A stretch of DNA of 64,000 nucleotides from Heliocybe sulcata (taxonomy: Eukaryota; Basidiomycota; Agaricomycetes; Gloeophyllales; Gloeophyllaceae). A program made the position numbers and the translations under genes. The first letter of the stretch is position 1. Each line of letters begins with the position of its first letter. The stretch covers positions 166,157 to 230,156 of the forward strand of contig ML213534.1 in NCBI GenBank assembly GCA_004369045.1, given 5' to 3'. Below, in pieces: positions 21,372 through 33,303 of the stretch. The notes under the pieces were generated by a model. That model was not told the origin of the DNA. It ran no database searches and saw only the letters and a program-made list of their open reading frames with translations.

Positions 21372-22392
21372 CTATGCAATCTCTAGTGTGTCGCCTTTGT
21401 CGTCCACTGTTCGACTCCAATCGTACGTAGCCTCATCGTCTCTCTTCCAGTTGTCTAATACTTCTAATGCGGCCTTGCCCCAGTCGAAGGTGGCATGTTC
21501 CTCCGGACTAGCCGGACCGTCAACGAAGAGGATCAGTGATTCGTTTTTCTCCTGGATAAAGCCTTCCCGGACTCCATTCTTCACTAGGGTGCGTAGTGAA
21601 TCGTAATAGGACAGCACATTTAGACATATGACGGCTTGGTTGCAGACGCCATAAGTGTCTCGGAAGACGGATTTGAAGAAGTGACATACGTTTGTTGTGG
21701 ATGCCCAACTGCGTCCACGTTGTGACTTCCGCAATCTGAGGCCACAATGCTTTATCAGAATTGCTAGTGCATGCATCGGCACCATCTAGTCATACCTCCT
21801 CGAATGTACCGTAGCCGCCCGGTAGGGCAATAAAGGCCGCCGACCGTCTCGCCATCTCTACCTTCCGCTCATGCATTGAATTCACGATCACCTTCACAGG
21901 AAACAAGTTTAGCCTCTTTCGCGGAGCAGACAAGTCCAACACGGAGCTCACAGTATCAACCTGGGTGACAGCACAGGATCCCGCGTCCATCAGTTATTCC
22001 ATCTCGACAAAGCTGATACAACGCACCTTCTCTCTGCCCCTCTCGTTTAATATTATATGCACTGCCTGGTCTCTCGCCTCTCCCTTCCCAGTCTTTTCCC
22101 CTTCGCCTCCTGCCGCGACCATCGCCCATGGGACTACCCCGGTAACCTGTCCTCCGGCTTGTAGGACTGCACCAGACACGACGCCCATGATTCCCTTGGA
22201 GCCACCGCCATAGACCAGTGGCCGTTCTGCTGCAGCCAAAGCACGTCCTAAGGCTATTCCATCAATCAGTATTGATACCTGCGAAACATGGAATGAAGTA
22301 CAGATGGCGGCCTCCTGATATGCCTTCTGCGTCCCCAAAGACGACGCACAGTACACAGCTACCGCTCTCTTCTCGCTATCGGAGGGAGACAT
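21372..22392 (-). CDS. LOG-family protein (cytokinin riboside monophosphate phosphoribohydrolase-like)
   Basis: Rossmann-type enzyme of the LONELY GUY family, often mislabelled lysine decarboxylase; characterised members split ribose-5-phosphate from nucleoside monophosphates such as cytokinin ribotides. Six exons: 22392-22302, 22253-22027, 21960-21952, 21891-21796, 21735-21690, 21634-21372; 243 residues. The signature PGGYGTFEE and the upstream [20 protein letters not shown] are intact, as are VYCASSLG near the N-terminus and [18 protein letters not shown]. Exon 3 is only 9 nt (Val-Asp-Thr); it restores the family pattern [13 protein letters not shown]. The first intron (48 nt) is in frame and stop-free. 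Divergent from the PLC-like gene, with 339 bp between starts. The fungal substrate is unknown. Confidence 0.9.
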
Positions 22393-22731
22393 GGCGGACG
22401 TCGACGAGTATCCTCAGTACTAGAGAGATCGATATATGCCTCTCGCATCCTTATAATATCGCAGCACAAATCCGAGTCGCCGGAATGAGCTTGATGACAT
22501 CGATAAAGCCGCCGAGAGTCCTCGCCGCGTCGACCAATGACGAAGACATTGCGTACTACATTTGCGAAGCTTCGATGGATTTCATTGTGGTCACTGGTAA
22601 CCGGTAACTTAGCGCGGAAGTGAATTGGAAAGGCGGGAGGAGGATGCCGGCGGCGGCAATAGCTTTGACGCAGTGTGGCGCAATATTGGGACTTTCCTGC
22701 TTCCATCTACCAACCCGCCGACGACCGCGAC
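22393..22731. promoter_or_regulatory. Divergent promoter region, LOG gene and PLC-like gene
   Basis: 339 bp between two head-to-head start codons. No obvious TATA box or repeated operator-like motif; listed because both genes must be driven from it. Confidence 0.4.
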
Positions 22732-24263
22732 ATGCCTGATACAATCACGAACTTAACTGATGATACTATATTCTATGACGATGGGAATGGCGACAATAAT
22801 GGTCGCGAATTGACAGTCGAGCCTTCATCATCGCGGACTGTAACGAAGATAGGCCGCAAGTTCAGGCTTCATCTCGGTTCGCCCGAATCGAAAGTCTGGG
22901 AGGATACGCATGCCTCGAACGAAGGCACTAGGCTGCTTCACACATCTGTGTTCCATGTTAAGGCGAAACGGAACCTCGGGAGATCCTGGAAGGTTCTTAA
23001 ACTGCCTGAAGAGTGTCCATGGCGCATTTATCAGACCAGGGTTAGTGATCTCTGTCTCAGGGCTACATGTCATTCTTAAGCCACCCCTTGATAGATTTTC
23101 AGACGGCAGAAACAGATTTTGATTCTTCCCAAGCGTAACTTATCATCATTTCTATCGGAGTTGCCCGACTCCCTTGCCCTGTCATCCCTGCTACTTCCCG
23201 GTACCCATGATACGTAGGTACATTCTTAACCGTTTCGCTTGTAATGACACGCTGATATCTTGACACAGGATGGCTTTCTATGGTTGGCCAGTCTCGCAAT
23301 GTCAATTCTTGGAAACTCCCCTACCCGTCCAACTGCAGTCTGGCATTCGCGTATTGGATATCCGTCTCTCAGTGATCAAAGGCCGACTGATCGCATACCA
23401 CGGCCTCTCACCCCAACGAGCACCATTTCAACACATCTTGTCCATCGTTCACGCCTTTCTCACCGCTCCGACAACGCGCCGTGAGACGCTGGTCATGTCC
23501 ATTAAGCAAGAAGACTTCCACATCACCTCACCTGCAGTCTTCTCCCAGTGCGTTCATGATGAGGTTATGAATGGCCCCGGTGGACGGGATATGTGGTTTC
23601 TAGAAAACCGCGTGCCTAGCTTGGGTGAGGTCAGAGGTAGGGTAGTGATGTTCAGCCGGTTCGGCGACGACGGCAATGGTTGGGAGGGCGGGACTGAAGG
23701 ACTTGGTATGCATCCGACCAATTGGCCGGACAGTGAGAAGTTGGGCTTCACCTGGCCATGCAAGAATACCATTGTTAGAACGCACGATTGGTGAGATCTT
23801 CATAATTCTCGGTATTTGCTGCGATTGACGGTCCTGCAGGTATGCGATACCGTCGTTCTTGTCTATACCAGAGAAGGTGGAACTGTCCACCAATATCCTC
23901 TTACCACCCGAGGATAACCCGCCAGTACCGACGCTCTCGATCACGTACTTCTCAGCTGCTTCCTTCCCTCTCGGTCTACCACCCACCATTGCTCGGGGAT
24001 TCGGTTGGCCAGGGGTAGGTCTTGGCACCGAAGGCGTGAACTCTAGAGTTGGGAAGTGGCTGCTCGATACGCTCGGTCAAGATCCAAGAGAGCAGACTAG
24101 CGGTGATCTGGAGAAAGGGCAGCACCGACGCATAATGGACGGTCCGAGGCTTAGAGGATGGGCTTTCTTGGATTTCTATACGGATCCTGTCGAACACGGG
24201 GTTATTCCCTTGCTTGTAGAGTGTAATTATCGAGGGAGGAAGAGAGGGGAGGAAGGTTGGTAG
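22732..24263 (+). CDS. PLC-like phosphodiesterase (PI-PLC X-type TIM barrel)
   Basis: Four exons: 22732-23040, 23110-23213, 23269-23790, 23840-24263; 452 residues. After about 135 residues of a beta-rich, lectin-like or uncharacterised N-terminal domain, the X-type barrel begins with the signature LLLPGTHDTMAFYGW, holding the first catalytic His. LQSGIRVLDIRLSVIKGRL gives the second strand with metal-binding acidic residues, followed by AYHG (second His candidate), RRETLVMSIKQE and RGRVVMFSRFG. The C-terminal part has AFLDFYTDPVEHGVIPLLVE. There is no signal peptide, so it is probably cytosolic, unlike many secreted bacterial PI-PLCs. By family it would cleave phosphodiesters of inositol lipids; the real substrate in this fungal group is unknown. 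The second acceptor was chosen by frame. Confidence 0.85.
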
Positions 24264-24562
24264 GAGCATCTATACCTTGTAGCATATTTATTTTCTGTCT
24301 ATCTCGCTCTTGTATATTTCCGATGAGCTGAGCAGACACGAGATAGCACCTTCAAATATTTTCGTCGGCAACTGCGACATATTTTCATTGCGAACATTTG
24401 TAGAGGATCCAGATCTAGAGGAGGAATCCGAATGCTGACGATATATGGCTGAGAGACCTGTACCAACGGCCGGCTGAGGCGCGGGAAAGTTGCCTCAACA
24501 GGCTTAGTTATGGCCTTTGCGGCGGATGCTCAGAGACCTGTCCCACCAACCGTGCTCTCACC

Positions 24563-26032
24563 ATGGGTCTCTTTCGTCGCGGTGGCAGTAAATCGGATAA
24601 CAATGGAGAGCAGAAGAAGGAGAAGGGCAGCTGGAGACGGCCAGCTAGTGAGTGCCAGCAGTGACTGACCCGTAATTGCGCTCACACCCAGTCGTTTCCG
24701 ATAGACACTGCCTTCAAGCAGCAGCGGCTGAAGGCGTGGCAGCCGATCCTTACGCCCAAGACAGTGCTGCCGACGTTATTCATTATTGGAGTCATATTCG
24801 CACCTATTGGTGCCCTCTTGATTTGGGGAAGTAGTCTGGTGAGTATGCAACGTCTTTCATCAGTCCGCGAAGGTGTTCACGCCTGCGGGTAACTAGGTAT
24901 CTGAGATAACCATTGACTACACGGATTGTGCCAACCTGAATGCTCAAGACACCCTCAACGCTGACACTACATACACCGACATCCCCTCCTCGAAATACCA
25001 GTACTCTCTCCGCTCATCCGAATCCTCTACTCCGAGTAGCTCGCCGAGATACGCTTTAATCAACAACTCCTCGAGCTCCGACCCATCCCTCAAGACTGTT
25101 TGCGTTGTACAGTTCAATGTGCCAGCCAACCTCGACTCCACCGTCCTCCTTTATTATAAGCTTACAAACTTCTACCAAAACCATCGGCGCTATGTGAAGA
25201 GCTACGACGCGAACCAGCTGAAGGGGCAGTATGTCAGTACTAGTACCCTGAGCGGCGGAGACTGCAAGCCCGTCGATGTAATCAGCAACGAAACCGGCAC
25301 CTATGCCATCTACCCGTGCGGTCTCATCGCCAATTCGGTCTTCAATGGTACGTCCATCTCGCCCGCAACTCCTGTGACTGCTCCAACCTTTTCCGTAGAT
25401 ACTTTCTCCAGTCTGACTAACCTCGGCGGGAACGGGGACTATGTTTTCTCGGAAACGGGCATCGCCTGGCCGGGCGAGGCCAAGAAGTACGCCGCGACTC
25501 CGGGTTACAGCGCAAGCGAGATTGTGCCCCCGCCTAACTGGATGGCGCGTTACCCAAACGGGTACACCGACGATAACCTACCCAATCTGCACAACGATGA
25601 GCACTTCCAGAACTGGATGCGCACGGCGGGGTTGCCGACGTTCTCGAAACTGTACGGGCGCAATGATCATGATACCTTGGTGTCTGGGACGTATCAGATC
25701 TCGATTGGCATGAGTGAGTATAGGCTTTGCTGCGTGTTGCGGAACAGGGCGCTGACGTGTGACGTCCTTTTCAGACTTCCCCGTCCAGACGTATCATGGC
25801 ACTAAGTCAATAGTGATTTCAACGGTGTCGTGGATAGGTGGCAAGAACAACTTCCTGGGGTGGGCGTACATCGCCTCGTCAGGCCTGTTTGTCTTCCTCG
25901 CTATCGCTGGTACCATTCGGCATCTGCTCAAGCCGAGGTGTGTCCTTTCCTTCTAAGCGTATCTTCAGTGCTGATCGGTTATCGGCTTATAGGAGAGTGG
26001 GTGACATGTCCCTGTTATCGTGGAACCGATGA
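24563..26032 (+). CDS. CDC50/LEM3-family subunit of phospholipid flippase
   Basis: Non-catalytic beta subunit that P4-ATPases need for ER exit and lipid flipping. Six exons: 24563-24647, 24705-24838, 24897-25347, 25399-25713, 25775-25937, 25993-26032; 395 residues. Two membrane spans flank a large glycosylated loop: [20 protein letters not shown] (about residues 50-70) and [20 protein letters not shown] near 350-370. Family hallmarks are [19 protein letters not shown], the YTDC motif, [19 protein letters not shown], the Cys pair in GGDCKP and [10 protein letters not shown], and [10 protein letters not shown]. Four of the expected loop cysteines are visible. The tail after TM2 ([13 protein letters not shown]) is short. 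Whether it is Cdc50, Lem3 or Crf1 cannot be decided. Convergent with RAD1. Confidence 0.93.
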
Positions 26033-26244
26033 GAGCGGGCGGTTAGTGTGTATTTTTCCATTTTTGAATAGGTATCGTAATACATGTATATGGACACTCT
26101 TTCCGCTCACTACTGTATAGTTCGTCTTCTCGGTATTGATATATTTATTCGACGAGGGACGTTAGGATTTGAGATACATCAAGGACGCAGGGGTAAATTG
26201 CACTGATAGTTGCAGCACCAGGCATTGCCCAACATAGTCAGGAT

Positions 26245-27729
26245 TACAACCGGTCATCCAAGGGTATACACTGCTAATATATGGATATTTAGCAATTATC
26301 CGGGATGAGTGGTGACCTACCCGGAACTCGACAAAGAGAGTACCATCATCTTCCTTTGCTTGTCCGGAGGGCATTAAGAACTGCATACCCAATGCACCTT
26401 TGCTGTCTATCCGTAGGGATGTCTTGATTGATACTTGGAGGGCTTTCAGAGTCTTGCTGATATGCGAGAACCGGTACCTGCAAGACCAAGAATGCTCGAG
26501 AACGCTTTTCCGCAACGGATATTACGGGAGACGACATACGAGAATCTGGCTGGCTCCTGACAGATAAATGTCTCCACGACCTCGCGATCGTTGGGGTAGT
26601 CCATCTAATCATGCGAGGCTCATATCGGTGAACGCTGGAAGCTTTTCGCATGCGAAGTTACCTCGGTACTGCCAAACATCCCTTCAGCTAGGATGCGGAA
26701 GAGGGGAGAGGGCGTGCTTCGGGAAGTATTGTTCGATTGCGAGGGAGGGTTGCCGAAGAAAGTGAGCTTCTCGCATGAGGGGTCCAGTTCAGAGAGGGCG
26801 TCTCGAAGCCAGGAGGACTAAAGAGGTAAACTCAGAGGATGTAAGTACCAGAGTAGCAACAGCATACTTGCCTTCAGGATAACTTTCAGCGCGCTTGGGC
26901 CAATCGTAAGTGAAGCCGGATGTGCGTTCGAGAGTACAGGCATTACACGTACATGTCCTCATTGTCAATCTCCACCTCCAACCGATCTTCCGGGTCCGAG
27001 TCAAAGGTTGTGATCTCGCATGTCGCGGTTGGTCCAGAAGAGCTCTCCGCCAGGATCAGCGTAAGAGGGTACCCCGCTCCGGCGTAGGACATCCTCATAC
27101 CCGTGCCCTTAGTATTTCCCTGGAAGAACTTGTCGAGTGGGCCGTCGCGATCACTATCATCATCATCGTCACCAATATTATTTCTAGGCTTCTTATGTTG
27201 TTGTTTCGAGCCGGAGGAAAGCCCTGCGGTGCCGAAGATATTGAGACACTCGATGAGCGTGTTCAGGCGGATCTCGAACGGGACCACGGTGGCTTGGCTG
27301 GACTGGGTTTGCGATTGGGATTGTGTGAAATCTGGGTCGTTATACTCGTATTCATCAAAGATCCAGCTGTGCACATATGAATCGCCTGTCTCGGTGCACT
27401 TGCATTCGCCTTGAGCCTCGACGGTGTGACACAGCGGTATCGCCCACCTGTCATCGTCCTTGCTTCTTCTACAGAGAACCGCAAGCCACCTTCATGTGCC
27501 ATGACAGTAGCTCTCTGAAGACTTATGAATATCGTCGAAGACTGGACTTTACCTCGACTCACATTCGAGAAGCTGATGCCGCGCAGGAGCGCGGTCAAGT
27601 AGCGGACGTCGTGACATGATGCTGTGAAGACCTATATCCACATCTCACGACTCTGTAGTACATCGCAGCGAGACATCCTGGACTCACAGGTTTGGCCGGC
27701 TCTGCGGATGCGTTGGTTGCGGAAGGCAT
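26245..27729 (-). CDS. RAD1: DNA-damage checkpoint clamp subunit Rad1 (9-1-1 complex)
   Basis: PCNA-like ring subunit of the Rad9-Rad1-Hus1 clamp that signals DNA damage. Nine exons: 27729-27688, 27631-27563, 27514-27448, 27385-26953, 26893-26872, 26817-26662, 26604-26540, 26477-26321, 26271-26245; 345 residues. Landmarks are VFTASCHDVRYLTALLRGIS, MAHEGGLRFSVEEARTMTG, SWIFDEYEY, KVILKSSWLRDALSELDPSC, LTFFG, PARFSYRFSHISKTLKALQ, and the C-terminal QFLMPSGQ with FVEFRCIPLDD. The intron after exon 5 has a GC donor (AAG|GCAAGT), which keeps the family motif in frame where the nearby GT would not. Exon 5 is 22 nt. An acidic low-complexity insert lies in exon 4. Confidence 0.88.
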
Positions 27730-27905
27730 GAACACGGTAGGCCAGTACGCGTTCTACTTTACGCGTCACGTCACACATCACAAGGAGATCGTGATGCGTG
27801 ATGGGCAGATTTTCGCATGGTGGCAAGGAAACCTAATTGCAAAGAGTATATATGTGCAGGGTGCATACGATATTTACCAAGATATCAGAGGTTAAGCGAG
27901 CAAGC

Positions 27906-29900
27906 TCATTCCCGGTACGCCCTTGAGAAAGCAGTAACGAACGCCAAGAACACCAACGCGAACGCATAGAAGACTCGTCCTTCCTGCTCAGGGTTTCCAC
28001 CTGACAGAAGATTTCTCAGAGGCAGGAAGACGAGACCGACGGCAAAGTTAGTGATCCCTACCAAATGGTATGGTCAGAGTTAATTTGAGACGCAGATAAA
28101 CGAAGTAACGCAACGTACAATTCAAAGATAATGCCACGGATGAGATTGCTGAGACGGCCTGGAGTATCATCTGTCAGTCTGTCGCCGGGAAGACGGCCGA
28201 AAATCCGGAACGTACGTGGGGTGGTGACACATCTGAAATAATAATGAAGGGCACCGGGCCCATGCCAACCGCAAACGACCTGCATGATACCCGTCTAGCA
28301 GACGTAACGTATACGAACTGACGTGAACCCACATTATAAATGTCATAATCGCCACACTCGACAGAGCAACAACTCCGTAATCTAGTCCTACGCCGACTAG
28401 TACAAGCGAAGCTATGGCACCGGACGAGGATATGGTCATTAATTGCTTCCTACCCATGCGCTGCAAGCATTATAGTCTATAACTAGAACGATTGGATTGC
28501 CAAGAGATTGGGTGCGTACCTCAATTAGGAAGACAGGCGGGAACGTCATGATGGCATTGACAACTGTGATGCCGAGGGAGACATAGGGGCCGAAGTCAGG
28601 TAGGGATTTGGAGAGGATGGCATTGCTGTAGTACAGGACTATGCAATATGAGTGCCAAAGAACAAAGCAGACTTCCGAGAGGCATACCAGCATTGACACC
28701 TAAAGCAACACAACGTGAGAGGTCTCGCTGACACATTAAAATAGGTAAGGAGCAAACCCGATATCTGCTGGGATATCATCGCCAGACACACAATAGTAAG
28801 GGGCTTCCGGAGGTCTGGTGCGACGAGGAGACGAGGAATTGTAACAGTTGATTCATGTCTGTCATCGGGGGACCGGCTGCGATGGTTGTCCTCAGGAAGC
28901 AAAGGGTCCTCAGCATCTCCATCTGTTACATGGAAATCAGGCTCTGTATTGTGATGTGAATATTCCACGATGCTCACCAGTAGCCTTGCCTGTACCCCAG
29001 AGTCTCCGCGTCACATTCTTCACCTCAGGGACGCGTCCCGACCGACTAAGCCAGATAGGCGACTCAATCATGAGGGGACTAGCCAATAAGTCTGCGATAG
29101 ACAGAGCGCATGACAGGAGGAATACCATGCGCCATTCTGTCGATGTTGCGAGGCGGAAGCCAGCAGATTGGGTGAACAGGATGCCAAAGACAATAGCGAG
29201 CTGAGTAAGGACACCTGAATGCAGAAGCGGCAGGCGTCAGGGAATGACCGGCTCTCGCTGAGACGGCGTACCAACGTTGCCCTTGATCTTAGCCGGACTG
29301 ATTTCACCGAGGAATACAGGACCGACGCAGATACCGATACCAGCACCAATGCCTACAAGAATTCTTTAACCATGATAAGGGTCTTTCTGGTGCAAGAATG
29401 ATATGGTGCGTACCTTCCGAAAGCTAAAGGATACACGGAAGATGATAGCGCCATGATACTCGTCCCTGCAGCCGTCATGAGGGAGCTGGCTCTCACAGCA
29501 TCCTTCCTGCCTCTCTTATCCATGATTATATTTGCACCCATGCTGCCTAAGAGACCTCCAACTGTGAATACGGATGTCACGACTGAGAATGTCGCATCGG
29601 TCATGGGTATGCATGTGGGCATGCCGTAGTGGCGATCGACGCCGTCAGTCTTGCGACATGTCAGGACGGCTTGAATCTGGTTGAGTGCAGAGATGTGGTA
29701 TCCGTACTATTCATGATCTATGAGTAAACCGGAGTTATTGAAGCTAATCACAGTCAAGGAGTTTACCTAGACCAGCCGTTAAGTGATGATGCACGCGAGA
29801 GAGGTAACAAGGGCCTCACCTGGAAAGATACTACCAATATCCAAATGCATGCTATCCACCCATAGAATGTGAACCGCTGCGAGTCTCTTAGCTCCGCCAT
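27906..29900 (-). CDS. MFS sugar transporter
   Basis: Twelve-span major facilitator of the hexose transporter family in the plasma membrane or vacuole, moving sugars with or without protons. Multi-exon; the first exons are 29900-29820, 29706-29414 and one starting at 29363, the last codon before 27906 ends SRAYRE. Family motifs: DKRGRKDAVRASSLM in the loop between TM2 and TM3, GIGAGIGICVGPVFLGEISP in TM4, IESPIWLSRSGRVPE in place of the usual PESPRWL, and ERMGRKQLMTISSSG in the second half. Start chosen at MAELRDSQRFTFYGW, 28 residues before TM1. The substituted PESPRW motif and short N-terminus recall fungal Vps73-like transporters more than classical HXT. Sugar specificity cannot be read. 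Divergent from HOOK, 233 bp between starts. Confidence 0.88.
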
Positions 29901-30133
29901 GCGAGTAATGGAGGCGTCTTGGGGTAAGAGACGCCGCAGCAGCCACACTGTGACACTCCGCCACAACCTCGGAAGCAATTGCACCCAATCCGGCAAGTAC
30001 GCTGTATACGACTTCGCTAGTCGGACGCGTTCGACGACCGCGACTGCTTCACAGCTGGTTCTGTACGGCGACAGTTAGCCCACCTTATCATAAACTCGAT
30101 TCTGGCTCGCTGCAATTTTAGCCAGCCTACGCC

Positions 30134-33100
30134 ATGGCGGACGATGCGCAGAGGAAGGAGACCGATGCGTTCCTCTCGTTCTTCAGTACTTTCGAGCTCA
30201 CCAGACCGGTAACGACGGTCTCGGACTTGAGCGATGGGGCCGCTCTATTCGAGATTTTATCCCTCATGTACGTTCTTCTCCACAATTTTGCCACGTATGA
30301 TGTCTGAACTTCACCACGCATCCTAGTGATGATGACTACTTCCGCCAGCCTTCCCGCCCCTCAGCCCAGCCCTCCGACAACTGGGTCCTCCGCTTTAGTG
30401 CGCTAAAGCGCATATATCGACTTATGACACAATATTTTGCCGACGTCCTACACCAACCGCCTAGCTCAATGGAGGTGCCGGACCTGCAGGCCATGGCCAA
30501 GGACCACAGTCTCGCGGATACCCTGGTGATGTGTCGGCTTACGATTGCGATTGCGGTGCAATGCGAGAAAAATCAGGAGTTTATTGCGAAGATACAGGGA
30601 CTGGGTGAGACGGACCAGCATTATCTCATGAGGGCTATCGAACAGGTAGGTGATATGTCCGGGCCTCGCAACGGTAACGGTAACGTTAAGAACAGATTAT
30701 GGCGAGAGCCGATACTTCGGGGGATAGAAGCGTAGGAGAGGTCAGCATGACAGAGTGAGTAGTCTCCTTCAATTGTCGTATGACTGTCAAGTGAAGTGCT
30801 CAACTGTCCCCAGCGACGACCATTACTACCATATCCAGTCGGAAAGAAGTCGAATAGCAACCGAGAAAGAGACACTAGAGAAAGTCTATCAGGCACTCTT
30901 AGAAGAACACCGGCAGCTTCAGACCAACATGGATGATGTGGCCTCCGAGAAGGAAGATGCCCTTGCACGATTACGCGAAATGCGACGAGAGGTGGACAAC
31001 CGAAGAAATGACAAGGCAGACGTCATGATGCGTGCTGAGATCGACCGTCTTCGAGGGGAGCTGTAAGCTGTTCTGTTATAGCCGAGGCACCTATTGAGAT
31101 GAACTAATTTGGGGAGGATAATAGCCAGAAAAGCGAAGATAACCTAGCGGTTGTGGAAGGCGAGCTTGATAAACAGACACATCTCGTAACCGACTTGACG
31201 CGGAAAGTGGATGAGTTGCAAGCAACGGCTGATCAAGCGGCCAAGCTGAAGGACCAGCTTGATGAGTGCGTGAAATGCTGTGCAGCATAGCTATGTTCTA
31301 CTGACGCTCAGTCAGGTACCGTCACGCCGCAGATAAATTGCAGAAGACGGAAAACGTCATGGAAAAGTACAAGAAGAAGCTGCAAGAAGGCGCTGACCTG
31401 AGACAGCAAGTCAAGGTTCGTATGTCCAGAGTATCAATTATATGTAATGCTCACCGGAACCGCGCCACAGGCTCTGGAAAAGCAAAATGCCGACCTTGTC
31501 GACAAGACCGCTTCCTTAGAAGAAGAATATCGCAAAGTCGCCGGCTTCAAGCCCTTAATGGAGTCCTATAAGGCCCAAATAGGCGAACTCGAGACTAAGG
31601 CCTCTTCGCGGAACAAGGAGCTTGATACACTGAGGTTTGAACTTGACCAGACACGTACAAAGCTCAAGATAGCGAACGAGGAGCGCGCGAAAGACTCGGA
31701 GACGCTCGAGCTGTATCAGGAGCGGGTGCGAGAACTTGAACTTTCCTCACATCGGCCTATGCGCACGACCAAGGCCGGGGGTGAGGATGGCGCAGCACAG
31801 GGACAGGAGGAGTATGCCGAGGGCGAGTCTTTGGGTGATGTCGGCGAGATTAGCCAGGACCTTGGCGAGGAGATGCAGGACGCCATCAGCGGGACGACGA
31901 TGACAGACTTGAAGCTCCAGGTGAAGCGGCTCACTCGGGAGCTCGAGGCCGTCAAGACGAATCAGGCAGACGCGAGCAGGGTCCTAGTGCTCGAGAACCT
32001 GCTTGAGGATGCGAATCGCATGAAGGCTCGATACGAGGCGGATTACCTGGCGGCGCATAGGGAGCAGCTGAAGCTACAGAGTGATTTGGAAGAGATTAGG
32101 AGTGGGAAAGCGTTGGGCGATGGCGCGGAGGCTGCGATTGCGCTGAGGCAGCGGTTGAATGAGACTGTTGACCAGCTGGATGCGCTGAAGAGGGAGCATG
32201 CGGAGCTTGAGGTTAAGTTTGAGAGTATGAATAAGGAGTTGACGATTGCCAAATCCGACCGTAAGCAGTCTCTTGTGTTTGTCTCCGTGTCCTCATTACT
32301 GTGTTTTAGTCAACCTTGTCAACAAGGACCAGCTCGAAATCCTTGCCACTCTCCGCGAGTCTGTCAACGAGGATAAGGTCGGGCTGGAAGCCGAGACGCA
32401 GAAACTGCAAGATAAGATCAAGGAGCTCTCCGATAAGAACCGGATGCAGCTTGAGCAAATCAATGGGCTGCTGATGGAAAAGGTCAACTTGCAGAGTGAA
32501 GGCATTGGCCAGCGCGAGAGGATGTTGGCGCGGGAGCGTGACTTCGGGTGGGTGTAATTCTACGGGGCAAAGCCAGGGCATGAGGCTGACGTGGGCGTCT
32601 GCAGGGACCTCCGAGCGGCTCTGTCAGGTAAGGACGTGCCCGAGGATATTAAGAACCGCTTGTTGGGTCTCCATGAGGAGAGTATTACGCTTAAAGAGCA
32701 GCTAAAGACGTCTCAGGAGAAGCTCGTCAAAGCTAAACAGGTACGTTCTACTGCATACTGGTCACTCACCGAGACGGATGCTTGAGGCTAACTACTTTGG
32801 GATTGCAGTTTATCAAAAATCAAGATAAGCTGTTCAAGGAGGAGCACGCGAAGACGCTAAGTGCTGCCGGCAACGTAAGTGCTATGAGCTTATCTTGTGA
32901 GACTGAATATTGAATAACGTTGCGCTTCCGATCCAGGGCACCTTTGAGGAAGCGGAAGTCAGTTTCCGATCGCAAATTAAGATCCTCGAGGAGGAGGTGG
33001 CGCGGCACAAGGTCGGCAGTTTGACCTCATGCCTTTCGTTTCACGGCTGACTTCTGGGATTCTCTAGCGCCTCATGATGGACTCGACGAAACGGTACCGA

Positions 33101-33303
33101 AGGGAGCAGGAGCTGATGCTCAGCGCGATCCACTCACTAGGGATGAAGACCGCACGAGACTACCTCGGGAATAGCTCGCAGAATACGAGGCCCGGGCCGA
33201 CGAGCTGGTTGGGGCAGCAGAGGAAAAATGTGCGTGCTCGTCTTTGTGTTTCCGGGCTCTATGGCTGATTCCCTCGTAGATGGGCACGACATTGCGTCGG
33301 TGA
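30134..33303 (+). CDS. HOOK-family dynein adaptor
   Basis: Links early endosomes to cytoplasmic dynein for long-range transport in hyphae. Thirteen exons (30134-30267, 30327-30645, 30696-30754, 30814-31062, 31125-31265, 31316-31415, 31471-32260, 32310-32547, 32605-32740, 32809-32874, 32937-33011, 33068-33229, 33280-33303); 830 residues. The N-terminal Hook domain (about 1-170) shows DAFLSFFSTFELTRPVTTVS, LSDGAALFEILSLIDDDYF and YLMRAIEQIM, which fits the calponin-homology-like fold that contacts dynein light intermediate chain. From about residue 190 to 720 the protein is almost unbroken coiled coil (for example RIATEKETLEKVYQALLEEH). The C-terminal region (MMDSTKRYRREQELMLSAIH, LGNSSQNTRPGPTSWLGQQR) matches the cargo-binding end seen in fungal HookA. 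The last exon is 24 nt. Confidence 0.92.
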
